NCBI GenBank assembly: GCA_012184525.1
Contig: WOFQ01000022.1
Coordinates: forward strand, 434,001-498,000
Origin: Xenoacremonium recifei
Lineage: Eukaryota > Ascomycota > Sordariomycetes > Hypocreales > Nectriaceae
Direction of reading: 5' to 3'
DNA length: 64,000 nucleotides
The notes beneath the pieces were generated by a model. It searched no databases. It was not told the origin of the DNA and saw only the letters and a program-made list of their open reading frames with translations. Each line of letters begins with the position of its first letter. Positions within the stretch are counted from its first letter, which is position 1. The position numbers were made by a program, and so were the translations under genes. Below, piece after piece: positions 34,757-46,104 of the stretch.

Positions 34757-37700
34757 ATGGTGTCCTCTTTCACTCGCTTCGCCCTCCTAGGGCTTGGGTA
34801 AGTGTCTCCTCTCTCTCCTGAACCAGTTGCTGATCCGACGCAGGGCCACTACTGTCCACGCTGGACGTCGTGGCAGGCATGAATATGGCCGCCACACCGT
34901 GACTATCACCGAGACCGTCACTGAGTGCGCTTCCTCATGCTACTCGACCGTCTCCCAGTGTACTAGCACCGAGTACATCTGCAGCTCTGGCAGTGTCTTG
35001 TCTAGCACTGAGACGTCAGGAACTCCCACGTACTCCTCTGGTACTGGCACGGCATCCGTGACGGGCGGAAGCACTGCCATTGGGACGACTTACACAACCC
35101 CTGGATCCTCGGGTTCGACTTATGTCCAGACTTCTTCTAGTCCCGGATATCCCACCACTGGCTATGGTTCTTCTTCCTTTGTTTCTACCGGCATTGCATC
35201 CTCTGAGACTTCTTCCACCCCCAGCGAGTCCACAGCGTCGTCCGAGTATCCTGGCACGGGAACGTCAGGAGTCCCTGGTTCTTCAGTGTATCCAGGGACT
35301 TCAACTGCCCCAACGGAGACCATCCCTACCTTCACGAAGACGAGAAAGCATCATAGTTCTTCGAAGCATCACCATTCTTCATCGAAGCACCATCATACTT
35401 CCTCCAAGCACCATCACACTTCGTCGAAGCATCACTACCCCACGTCGAAGCATCACTCGCCCTCCTCTGAGACCACTCCGGTGTACCCCGTCACATCCTC
35501 TGAGTATCCTGGAACCTCTGCTGGCTCCAGTGCACTGGCACAGACAACCACGTCCCCCGGGTACCCTATCGTCTCAACTCATGGAACTCCTGCCTCATCT
35601 GTCACATATCCCCAGACGTCTGGCACTGCCTACCCAGGCACCACCTCTGGCACCGAGACAGAGACTCCCGGCACTTCTGAGTACTCGACCTCTTCGGCTT
35701 CTTACCCCGAGACCACCCACACTACCCTCAAGTCTATCTTGACGAGTGTGGTCACGGTCACTGGAGGTAGCCCAACCAGCTCTGGGGAGACGGGCAGCTC
35801 TGGCTCTGTGACGTACCCCGTGTCCTCTCAAGGCACCACCTACACACGACTCACATCCGTGGGTACCGTCACGCACACTGAGACGCCTAGCTACCCTGGC
35901 TCTACCATCGTCAGCACCGTCTATGGCAGCACCACTCCTGGGACCTCTGTGACTTATGGATCTTCTTCTGTTGAGACGGAGACGTACCCTACCAGTGGCG
36001 AGACTGGTTCAACGGCTCTGGGACACACTACCTCTACTCCCTACACCGGTGGCTCGTCCGCTCATGGATCTTCCTACAGCGCTGAGACCTGTAGCGAGTC
36101 GACAGGAAGCTACACCTACAGCAGGGTGTCAAACTCCAGCACCGGCTACTTCTACACTAGCACTGTGCCTTTGACCACTGGATCGTCGCACCCGACCACG
36201 TACTCAAGCATCCCTCTCAGCACCGGTTCTGTGTACTCGAGCGTCACCTATCCCACCGTCCCTCTCAGCACTGGCTCCGTTTATTCTAGCGTTTCCGTCA
36301 GCACAGGATCTGTCTACTCTAGTGTGTCTGTCAGCACTGGCTCAGTATACTCGAGCGCCTCTCTCAGCACTGAGTCCGTCACGTACCCGACTGGTTCTGC
36401 CAGTACCGGCTCTGTCTACTCAAGTGCCTCCTTTACCACGGGCTCGGGATCCGGAGGTACGACTTTCAGCGGATACACTACGTCTTCTCAAGGAACAGTC
36501 TATACCAGTGTGAGTGTGTCAACCGAGAGCACCGAGGTCGAGACTTCCACCACTGGGTATGTGTACTCTTCTGTCGAGACGTCGTCCACTGGATCTAGCT
36601 ACTCTTCAATTGAGACTTCGACCACTGGGGTTTACTCGTCTGTTGAGACTACCGGTACTGGGGTTGGTACTTCGACTACCGGTGTCTACTCCTCTGTTGA
36701 AACTAGCAGCACTGAGGTTGAGACTTCGACCACTGGTGTCATTTACTCTTCCGTTCAAACGACTGGTACCGAGATCGAGACCACGACCAGTGGGATTGTT
36801 TATTCTTCGGTTGAGACTAGCACAACTGGTGTTTACTCTTCCGTCGAGACAACCAGCACCGAAGTCGAGACTTCGTCTACTGGGAGCATTTATTCTTCCG
36901 TTGAAACCACAGGCACTGAAGTCGCGTCTTCCACCACTGGAACCGTTTACTCTTCCGTTGAGTCTTCAACTACTGGATACGTCTACTCTTCTGTCGAGAC
37001 CTCAAGCACTGAGGTCGAGACTTCATCAACCGAAACGGTCTACTCGTCGGTCGGAACCTCGACTACTGGAAGTGTCTACTCTTCTGTTGAGACAACTGGT
37101 ACTGAAGTTGCGTCTTCCACCACTGGAACCATCTACTCTTCCGTTGAAACTTCAACCACTGGATATGTCTACTCGTCTGTCGAGACTTCAAGCACTGAGG
37201 TTGAGACTTCAACTACCGGGACCATCTATTCTTCCATTGAAACAACTGGCACCCAAGTTGAGACTTCGACGACTGGAACCATCTATTCCTCTGTAGAGAC
37301 TTCAAGCACGGAAATCGAGACTTCCACTACAGGATCTGTGTACTCCTCTGTCGAGACCTCGAGCACCGGATACCCTCGCCCTGGAACATCTGCGACCGAG
37401 TCTGGTTCCACGTCCGTCGAGACTGAGACCGAGACCGCTTCGACCTACACCACCCCTGTTTCGGCAGCGTCGTCAGCCTATGCAACCACTTTCACTACGA
37501 CTGAGGAGTACAGCACTTCTTCCGTGGTGTACCCAACCTCTAGTGAGGCCACCTCTACTTTCTCGGAGAAGTATCCCACGCCAACCGTTACTTACCCGAC
37601 GACTTCGCCGGAATATTCCACTTCCACGCCGGGTGAGTCGACTACCTCTGGAGAGTATCCTACCACCACCGAGGGTGTCTCTACTGAGAGCGTTTCAACT

Positions 37701-38243
37701 ACTGGGGGAGAATACCCTGCTTCCACAGAAGGTGTCTCAACTAGCTCCGAGGTGTACCCCACGCCCACTGAAAGCTACACCTCGACCTCAGTTGAGTATC
37801 CTACCTCTTCGGAGACCTCGACGGGGAGCTATTCCACAACTGGAAACAAATCTCCCACCACAACGGAGGGATACACAACTTCGACCCCTGAGACAAGTGC
37901 CGAGTCTACCGAGTACTCTCCCTCTACCTCCACCAACGTGTATACGCCTGGCACAACTTCCACCCCTGGTAGCTACAACTTCGGCTCCAGCACCACCAGC
38001 GAGGTAGAGTACCCAACCTCTACTGTCTCATACGGCTCCTCCGCCGAGGCTGCCAGCACATCTGCCCCGCCCACGACGCTGGTGACCTACAGCAAAGTTT
38101 CGACTGAGACCGAGACGGCCACGCCCACCGAGTCGACATCCTCGTATGGACCACCGCCGTACAAGCCTCCTACCTACACTGAGCCCCCCAGCTACAGTGA
38201 GCCGCCGTACTACAAGCGCAAGGGTCGAACATCCTTCTGGTAA
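34757..38243 (+). CDS. Large secreted Ser/Thr-rich repeat protein, adhesin-like
   Basis: Two exons (34757-34797 and 34844-38243) give about 1146 aa. Exon 1 plus the start of exon 2 encode the signal peptide MVSSFTRFALLGLGATTVHA. A short Cys-containing region follows (VTECASSCYSTVSQCTSTEYIC). The rest is mostly Ser, Thr, Gly, Tyr, Val and Pro: a His-rich block with SSKHHH repeats near residues 180-210, and a long array of SSVETS-type units (SSVETSTTG, SSTEVETS) in the middle, probably heavily O-mannosylated. The C-terminus (PPPYKPPTYTEPPSYSEPPY, then a basic end) has no hydrophobic tail, so no GPI anchor is expected. A role in the cell wall, adhesion or surface properties is likely from composition only. 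Array length may vary between strains. Confidence 0.8.
36540..37370 (+). repeat. Coding repeat array (SSVETS units)
   Basis: Imperfect repeats of roughly 30-35 bp, and double units, encode variations of YSSVETSSTEVETSTTG. Serine is written with both TCN and AGY codons and the third positions differ, so most copies are not recent duplications. Confidence 0.7.
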
Positions 38244-38525
38244 GGTAGTTATTTGAGAAAGGGGGACGTGAAAAACAATGACGTGGAGGGAGCGGAGAAG
38301 GTGAGGAGGAAGGCATGTGGTTACGTTTTACTTTCTTTGTCTTTGCCGACATTTTATCTTCTTTCTTGGTGATGAATCTTTTAGGACAGGAACAGTTAAT
38401 GATAGAAAACGAATGCAGTTGTTTTATGTAAGAGTGGTGTCTATGAAGAGTGAGCAGGGTTCTATGTGTCGTTAACTTTTCCACTTTTCACCATTGTTCC
38501 TGGTCGTTTTCTGAGCATGAAGCTC

Positions 38526-39877
38526 TCAAATCTTCATGCACTCAACCACGCCAACTGGTGCCCCAGCTGCGCCCCAGATCTTGGCCACCTTCAACCCAGC
38601 TGCCTTGGCCAATCCCTCGAAGTCTCGCTGCGTGCGCTCCCTCCCACCAATAGTCAACATCACAAGGTCAAAGTGGGCGCCCGTCGGAGATGGCGGGTTT
38701 CCCACGACCTGCTCGACAACTAAAAGGCGACTATCGGGGCCCATGGCTTCTGCCAGGTGGGAGAGGATGGTGGTGCAGATATCGTCGCCGTAGTCATGAA
38801 GACAACGACGGATGTGGTAGATATGAGCATCTATCGATGTCAGTGAAAGAGTCATGGTGAAGGAACGGGTATGAAGACGTACTCTTGACGGGCTGCTCTG
38901 TGTTAAAGTCGTGAGCCATGAACTTCACGCCTCTTACATTCTCAACATTCTCTGCCTTGGCCTTTTCAACTACCTCCGTCCGATCCTGCACCACACACCT
39001 CTCCCGTGGCAACCAGCTATTCTCATCGCAGATTGCACCCACCGCATGACCCCTCCCGCCTCCAACATCAACCAGTGCAACTCTCTCACCATCCTTCCCA
39101 AGCTCCGTCTCAAGCCATGTGTAATCGTATATGCCGGTCATGGGCATGAACGTTTCAGCAAAAGTCATGGCGCCCATGGATACACGCAGACTCTCGGGAT
39201 CTTTGCTCATGAGCTCCCAGCAGGAAGACTCTGGGGCGCCGCGGGCGAAGGTGTACGGGTTGTGGGTTGGGCCGGTGGGTGATTTGAGGGGGTATGCGGT
39301 GAAGAAGTCGGGTAGCTTGAGGTATGAGGGGAGGGTTGCGTCGAAGCTGGTAGATGAGCATGAGCAATGATATTTTGGGAGAGCATGAGGAGGGGAGGGG
39401 GGCTTACGTGAGGAGGAAGAGGTATGTAAAGGGGGAGGAGGACTTGTAGAGAAGCGATCTGGGCGTGTGGGCGAAGTGTTCGTCGTCGACACGACGTAGG
39501 ACGCGGGAGGCGATGAGTTGAGCGGCGATTCGCCCTGAAGGATGTCAGTTAACGTTCTTTTCTGTCTTCCCTCCTATTATTTCTCTGTCCGTAATGGGTC
39601 GCAAATACTCACGAATCAACAGCTCCTCCGCATCCAACTTCTTAGCCACATCCCCATTCGATATCCCTCCCTCATCGGGAATCATGTCAAAGACTCCCCA
39701 TTTCATGAACAACCGTGTCGCCACCATCGCGCCCACGACGCCGGCCTGCTCAACCCATGCCTCTTGGGGTGAGAGGACTTCGTCGAGGATGTCGCGGGCG
39801 GCAGAGGCGATGTCGGCGCGGGAGGATGAGGAGATGGCGGCGGTGAGGCGCGCGGCGAGAGGGGCGAGGGAGTCCAT
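38526..39877 (-). CDS. SAM-dependent O-methyltransferase (COMT-like)
   Basis: Four exons (39877-39613, 39534-39408, 39346-38883, 38830-38526) give about 386 aa. The N-terminus is a dimerisation/winged-helix part (VVATRLFMKWGVFDMI, AEELLIRRIAAQLIASRVL). The SAM-binding motif is LVDVGGGRGHA. Later segments are KFMAHDFNTEQPV and LVMLTIGGRERTQRDFEGLAKAAG, the typical C-terminal signature of plant- and fungal-type small-molecule O-methyltransferases. Relatives methylate phenols in polyketide pathways such as sterigmatocystin. No polyketide synthase lies nearby, so the substrate is open. A TATATAAA box lies about 80 bp upstream of the start. All exons join cleanly, so the gene appears intact. Confidence 0.87.
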
Positions 39878-40367
39878 GTTGAATCGTTGCAAGTGATTGT
39901 ACTGTGGTATTGTTGGTTGAGCTTGTACGGTGGTTCAATAGCAAAGGAGATGCTGTTTTATATAGTCCTATCCCCAAACCACGCCATCTCCGTTCCCTCC
40001 CCGACTATTCAGAACAGGGCTCAACTATCTCCGATTCAAGTAGCATCCTGGATTATATGCCCCGTGTGCCTCATCGGTGAATTGTACATCCCGGGCATTT
40101 GGCGGAGGACGGGTAGAGGTGGCGGATTATATCCCAATGCGGGGACAAGCCGGGTGCAATATGCCGACGGAATCGGAGAAGACCGAGTGGTGAAGCCGGT
40201 ATGGCCTACGACTGGTCAAACAGTTGATCCAAAAACGTACCTACTTGAGTTTCTGTATATTTCAAAAAGTAAAAAAAGATACATGGGTATAGTCACTGAC
40301 TTCTCATCACAGCCTGGCTCCTCCTCCTAGTCCCATCAAAGTATACATTTACAACACCCATCACACT
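39878..40367. other. Intergenic region upstream of the O-methyltransferase
   Basis: No gene is supported. It holds the O-methyltransferase promoter and the 3' flank of the membrane protein gene. Confidence 0.55.
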
Positions 40368-41583
40368 TCATGAAGCTGCACCCGCAATGATCCCTAAAGC
40401 ATATTGTGAGTAAGAAACACTGAGAGTCTTATGTCGTAACTTACCAACAAAGCTAAACAACGTCCAGACGACACCCGTTTGTACCAACTTCGGCGGACAG
40501 AACCTGTTCCAGTCAGCATCGCTACCCCTAACCCCTGTCGTATCATGACACTCACAAGACACCCGGCATCGTCAAGAACCGCGACCAATATGACCACTGG
40601 ACCAGAACCACATATGCCATCAGAATCGCCGCCACTACCGCACTCACTGCTTGCTTCGCACGAGTCCTCTTCTTCTGCGTCCGCACACCCACCGTTGCCG
40701 TCCCGTCCGCCGCCACGGTCACTCCCCACTGCCGCCCAGTCTCATACCGCCGGCCTTCAAGCGGGAACGCGTGTCCGTAGCGTCGATACACCGGTACAAA
40801 GGCCACCATGCACAGTAGCAACACGCCTGGCGCACTCTCGACGTAGCTCACCAGGTCGTCCATGTAGGCGCGCGGCTTGGAGGCGTGCGGCAGGCGATGC
40901 CAGGTGACGCCGGTGAAAAGTGCCGAGATCAGCAGCACGAGCAGCTCGGCGACGATGCTCGCGATGTAGGCGTCGGCGTAGGGAAACTCGACACGGTTGT
41001 CGACTTGCTTGCGCGTAATCCCGGTGCGGTCGAGGTCGCGCCCGCGCTTCACGCCCACGAGACTGCGCAGAAGACCCAGCACGACGAAATGAAAGCGCGG
41101 GCGCGCCATGAAGACGGTGAAGATGTGCAGCATGTTGAGCCCGCCGTAATCGTGCGTGTTGCCTATCATGCCCGCTATAGTGGCGTTGGCGAGCAATTGG
41201 CACATGAAGACGATGCTCCAGGTGAGGTACAGGGAGGACTTGCGCCTCCGGCCTAGGTATCCGCCTGAAATACGATATATGAACGGACGGTAGGCGAGCA
41301 GTGGCGTGGCCAGTGTTATAATGGCCTCGGAGACGGCGAAGAGGGCGAGGATCTTGTTAGGGCTGGGACATTGTGTCGAGGAGTCGATGGATGAGGGCGA
41401 GACCATCCATTCGTAGGGAACGGGAGGCAAGTCGGCGGTGAAAATGCCGTGGTAGAGCCCGGTGTTGATGCCAATGTAGGGCGCGATGTCTGAGGAGTTG
41501 AGCGACGAGAGGTTGCCGGCGTTGAAGGCGCCTGAGGGCAGGGAGTCGTCGGCGTGGCCCGGGCGGGAGAAGAGGATGCCCAT
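40368..41583 (-). CDS. Polytopic membrane protein of unknown function
   Basis: Three exons (41583-40556, 40503-40445, 40393-40368) give 370 aa. The start at 41583 (MGILFSRPG) is preferred over the upstream in-frame codon because the upstream part looks untranslated. About seven hydrophobic segments are visible, for example LALFAVSEAIITLATPLLA, IVFMCQLLANATIAGMIG, FVVLGLLRSLVG, IVAELLVLLISALFTGVTW, GVLLLCMVAFVPVY and SAVVAAILMAYVVL. The small last exon ends SFVGIIAGAAS. No transporter or receptor signature was recognised. The last two introns are supported because the joined frame continues a hydrophobic helix (VVWTLFSFVGIIAGA). The neighbour is the O-methyltransferase gene in the same direction. 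Confidence 0.7.
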
Positions 41584-42235
41584 TTTGGTGTTTTGTATCG
41601 GGTTGCTTGCTCTTCTCTCAAGACTCGTCCTGGTGAGATACAGGCCAAGGCCTACATAATCAGCCGCAAAGGCTCGCTCCAGAAGAGTGATGCTCTCGAA
41701 ACTTGAACAGGTTGCAGCACTTGCAAGTATTTGATCACAGAGTGAAGATGTCTTCACTTCTTGTATCTTCTCCGCTGATCGTCGGAAATAAGCACCGCCC
41801 CGTTCTGCCGAATCCCGCGATGGATCCTTGAGTCTGCTTGAACCTCTGTCATTGGCCGCGTCGCCAATCCTTCGACAGGGATTCGCGAGATTTCATTGCT
41901 GGGGAATACGATGATGGTGCCAGATTTGGTCTTATGCTGCGCTGTGTGACCTTCTGCATTGGCTGGCTGGGATGACTAACAATGAGTCAAGTGTTTTGTC
42001 TTCCCCGAATGACCCGGAAGAAGCCATCTCATCTCAGACGTCTGATTCGTCTAACACCGTCATAAGGCTGAAACGCGACAGCCATCTGGGTTAGGAAACA
42101 AACTTCGTCATGAATTGAGATAACTTCGTTTCTATATGAGTAGGCGACGGGCTTCCCTCAATAATATTCTCACACAAGGCCCCGGTGGCGTTCCATTCCA
42201 TTTCTGGTAAATTTTTTATTTCTGAGCCTTTTCTT
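41584..42235. other. Intergenic region, AT-rich at right
   Basis: No gene is supported. It separates the membrane protein gene from the amidase relic. Confidence 0.5.
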
Positions 42236-43165
42236 ACTGTACTGCGGTATCTAGTAAAGCAGACCCCTTTCGAGTAAAAGATCTCCTTTCATATACATCC
42301 ATAATTCTCAAGATTATTGCTTCGTTAGACATACTTGATAATATACTCATTCCATGAGGACGGCCACTTGGTAACAGGTACCCAAGAGGCATGGTGCCGA
42401 TCGGGTATCCTGGTCGGAATGAGTACTTCCGTTCGTCTCGGATATCCATTTATTGACCAGAATAAGCAGCTGTTTTGTTGATTTGACTTTTACTTGGCGC
42501 GATAATCGCATCAAGGCCGTGTTTCGACATGACCTTCTCAACACCATCCGGTCCAGCTGCAAGATGCACGTCCTCGACTGCAGCGCGAACAATAGACGGT
42601 TCTGAATTATCGTTCATAGCTGTAATGAGAGCATCTTGATTCGAACAGACTCCACGGTATTAGAATGTAATGAGGTGTAAACTTGATAAACAACCCTTCA
42701 CTGAACTTAAGGTCTAGATGATCTGTCCTGAAATCAACGATATTCTTCGAGCGAGCAAACCTCCGTCTCGCCAAGTCCCTTCAGATAGTCCCTAACCAGG
42801 CTTTCCGCCCTTCATCTGCATTTGCCGTTAGCAATGGTGGCAGATAAGTATGAAGGCCATCATCCCCTACGCCTGGTAGCTACTGTGACCATTGAAAGTA
42901 TACTCTGATGCTTTCTTCAACTGCACAGGCCAAACAACGGTTGTCCCGAAAACGCCCTAATTATCGGCTTCAAAGCATAGAGAGAAGCACGACTAGCTGA
43001 TGTTATCAATGATCCGTCAGTTTCTGTCCCAATAGACCAGTGGACGAAGCCGGCAGCTACCGAGACGCCCAACCCACCGGACGAGCCACGAGATGTTTTT
43101 TTCGATCAGCTTCTGCGAGTAAGGTTGATGGGCTTGCTTACCAAATTCCCGAGTGATGTATCGCC
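42236..43165 (-). pseudogene. Amidase relic (amidase-signature family), truncated and broken
   Basis: Reading the minus strand from about 43165 gives TSRGSSGGLGVSVAAGFVHW, then GTETDGSLITSASRASLYAL, the Gly/Ser core of the amidase signature. Further down are GLGETEVCSLEE, AAGPDGVEKVMSKHGLDAII and GYPIGTMPLGYLLPSGRPHG, the usual C-terminal parts of fungal amidases, in the right order. The frame is interrupted by stops (for example after FGLCS near 42935) and by shifts between segments. The first roughly 150-200 residues of a normal amidase are missing. Some gaps could be introns, but the number of breaks and the missing start indicate a dead gene. The region is AT-richer than its neighbours, which would fit repeat-induced point mutation or plain decay. 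Confidence 0.75.
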
Positions 43166-43404
43166 TTTAGCAGCCCCTAGCAACTATAGAAGTATCGATG
43201 CATAGTTACATTGGGTACGGGTGACGCAGTCAGGTGATGCGGAGTTGGTGTGATGTTAGCTAACATAGATATTCCCTTCATCTCGCCTGCTGGTAGAGAA
43301 GTCTTCAACCTGTACTCCGTATACAACTTCATACACACACGAGCATCTGAGGGAACCCCGCATCATTGTCTTCCACCTTTATAAAACCAAACCCCGGAGC
43401 CGCT

Positions 43405-45450
43405 ATGGCTGACGAAGTCCACACAATGGTGGAAGTTTGGGAGAACGTCGGAAACGACTGCGCGGCCAAGTTGGAACCTTTCGACCGTCGCGCAGCCCAG
43501 GAGGTCAAAGATATGCTCCAATTTCGAAACCGGCTGGGAGAATGGCTTCAAGGTCACACCGTTTCTTCCCGACCTTCGTTGAGACAATTACGACTACTGC
43601 CGGCCAGCATGGAGAAATTCCAGAGCCTTGTCCATACAGTGACGTCTGGTCACGGGAATACTCACATTCTGCTCGGGAGTATTTGCGTAGCGTTGAAAGT
43701 AGGTTGGCTACGAATCCATCGAAGGCTAATTCTTCGGCTGATTGAGAGGAGGTCTCACAAGAAGTCGTTGAGCACAGCCCAACAAGCGCCAGGGCCCCCG
43801 ATGTACTCGTTCGACTCGCGGAACAGATTGAAATAATATCAGACAAGCTTGACGGCCTCTTGGCATGTCACCTTGTGGATCATGCTCAGGCCTTCCGACC
43901 TATACTGAATGTCTATACTCGATTGGTCTCATTCTTTACAGAAGTCATCGTCTGTTTGAGACAGGTTTGCGATTGTAAGCGTGACGTTTGCCTTGATGGT
44001 TTGGGTTACTTACACTGCAGCAGGCAGCACTACTCAGCCGGCTTGGACAAGCATTGAGAATAGATACTCGGGCGTCATCAAGACGCTGGAGTCAGCCTCT
44101 AGTACCTTTACGGCTTTGCGCTGTAATACAGCTGCTCTCCAGGGCTCGCCACCACTGGGTACCTTGCCTCCCAGCAATGTCACCCAGATGCCGTTGGAAG
44201 ACAAAGCACTTGGCGTAGTCATGCTCCCACCTCGAAATATCAGGTTTTTCGGACGTAGAGCAATCTTAGACAGTATCAGGCAACACGTAAGTGAACAACG
44301 GCAACCATCGGGTCCGACAATTTTAACTCTTTACGTACTCGGAGGCGTTGGCAAATCCCAGATTGCACGGGAATACGCTTATCAGAATGAACATCTATAT
44401 CGGGACGGTGCAATCCTCTGGATAACGTCAGAGACAACCATCACAGTAGATCAAAGCTTTCACCAGGCTGCGTCCTTCTTGAGACTGGATAATATTTCAG
44501 AGAAGGACAGTTTTCGCAATAAGATTGCCGTCCTCGACATCCTAGAGAAATTGGGCAAGTATAATGAACAGATAATCGGGATTCATTTTGCTGACTAGCA
44601 CAGAGGTCCCGTGGCTGGTCATCTTTGACAATCTCTGCGACCCTAGCGTTCTGAAAACCTCGTTACCAAGGGGGAGAAACGGATCCGTCATCATCACAAC
44701 TGTTGCCCGCAACATGACGTTCAGCTTGTCGCATCATTCTTTATTGATACCCACATTTTCGGAAGTTGAAGGAGCAAACTGTCTTCTGGACCGGATTTCT
44801 GTTGAACCAACGAACCCAACAACTCGCGAGTCTGCACTGAAGCTAAGCAAGTATCTAGGGGGCTCCCTCTAGGTATCTCGAGCATGGCTGCCTTTATTCG
44901 TTCTTGTCAGTTAGATATCAAGGAATGTGCTGATGAGTTCAAAGAGGCTTTGCAGCAGGCTCGACGGGGAGAAGCAAGAGACGATGACTACGCGAAGGAT
45001 TTGAGTACAGTATGGACAGCATGCTTTACGTATCTGGAGAAGCGGCCCTCTACTATCACCATACTGGGCATTCTATCTTCTCTGGCCCCGGATGCGGTCC
45101 CACGAGCGCTCTTTGAGCCCGTTTCCTTCTCAAGAGTCGGCGTTCACCGGGGGCTTGCTGCTAGTACTCCCAAGTGGAGGTCATTTGAAATCTTGATGCT
45201 AAAAGATGAGTGAACACTTGCTGACTCACTGTCAAAGATTTCTTTCCGTCGAAGGGGATCTCCTTAGTTGGGCTCTCGTTGAAAAGAATATGACAGGAGA
45301 CCTGTCTATACATAGACTAGTCCAGGAGGAAGTTCAATTCTTTCTAAACAACGAACAACGTCAACAAGCATTTAAGCATACTTCATTCTTATTGTACTAA
45401 GCATTTCTGAAAGAGGAGAAAGGGCAGTTATTGAGTATTTGTGATATTCT
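43405..45450 (+). pseudogene. NB-ARC (NLR-like, STAND) gene, decayed at its 3' end
   Basis: Exons 43405-43698, 43749-43974, 44024-44558 and 44599 onward join in frame. The N-terminal helical domain (WENVGNDCAAKLEPFDRRAA, ILLGSICVALK) is typical of fungal STAND proteins. NB-ARC motifs follow: FFGRRAILDSIR, P-loop VLGGVGKSQIAREYA, kinase-2 WLVIFDN and GSVIITTVARN. A one-base loss in a G run at 44858-44862 shifts the frame exactly where the family reads GGLPL. Coding sequence continues in the next frame (LGISSMAAFIRSCQLDIKE). It shifts again before 45206 (VEKNMTGDLSIHRLVQEEV) and meets a TAA at 45398. No TPR or other C-terminal repeat follows. Such proteins sense non-self in fungal incompatibility and defence. 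This copy is probably non-functional. Confidence 0.8.
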
Positions 45451-46104
45451 AGTGTATAGTTGACTTTAGCTGCTTTTTTCTTTTTTAAAAGCCCTAGAAT
45501 ATCGGAGGCACTCGGCAAATTCGTACAGAATAGGCTTAGTAAAATATGAGAGTGTTTTTCTCGCTTAACAGGAATCAGGGGTATTGCGCCAGAACACGGC
45601 TTAAGCTATTTGGGAATAGATCGTGTTTCGCCTAATAAAAACTAGGCGAAGATGGGCATAGGACTGTTTTGCGAAGTTCATCAATTTGCCGAGTGCCTTC
45701 GGTACTGTGGGGAGATGCTCCTGTAGAAAACGCGATTGATTTGACTGGAATGCCTATTTCCTATGCTGTTATAATCCCTATACGCCTGTGAGGGCTCTGA
45801 CGAGGTCTTGGGGTTATCAGGGCTATATTGGTTGAGAAATTTAAGTTTGAAGAGGAGTAAGATTGTGAAATTGGAGGCGGGACCGGTTGGCAGGGTTGGC
45901 AGGGAGATGAGTCTAGATCCTACTTCCCGCCTACGGAGCAAGCCTTTGGAGTTCTTCCCTTTCTTCTTCCATTGCTTAGCGATTCAGATCCACGGTGAAA
46001 CCTGCGGCGACCATCAGCGACAGACCCATTCGCAACAGAACGCCCTACGCTGATTTTGAAAGTAGCCATGGCCTCATACCCTGGGGCCCCCTACTCTGTA
46101 GTCA
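45451..46104. other. AT-rich intergenic region containing a MITE-like element
   Basis: No gene is supported. It contains the inverted-repeat element listed next and the promoter of the coiled-coil gene. Confidence 0.55.
45506..45698. mobile_element. MITE-like element, 193 bp, 16-bp terminal inverted repeats
   Basis: AGGCACTCGGCAAATT (45506-45521) and its exact reverse complement AATTTGCCGAGTGCCT (45683-45698) bound the segment. TCGG occurs directly outside both ends (45502-45505 and 45699-45702) and may be a 4-bp target-site duplication. There is no coding capacity, so it would be a non-autonomous element. A second perfect hairpin lies inside (TTCGCCTA at 45627-45634, TAGGCGAA at 45643-45650). 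The transposase family is not identified. Confidence 0.7.

Noticed and set aside
44559..44598. Apparent frameshift in the NB-ARC gene
   Set aside because: GTATAA..GCTGAC..CTAG fits a 40-bp intron, and removing it restores TEVPWLVIFDN in frame, so it is not counted as damage.
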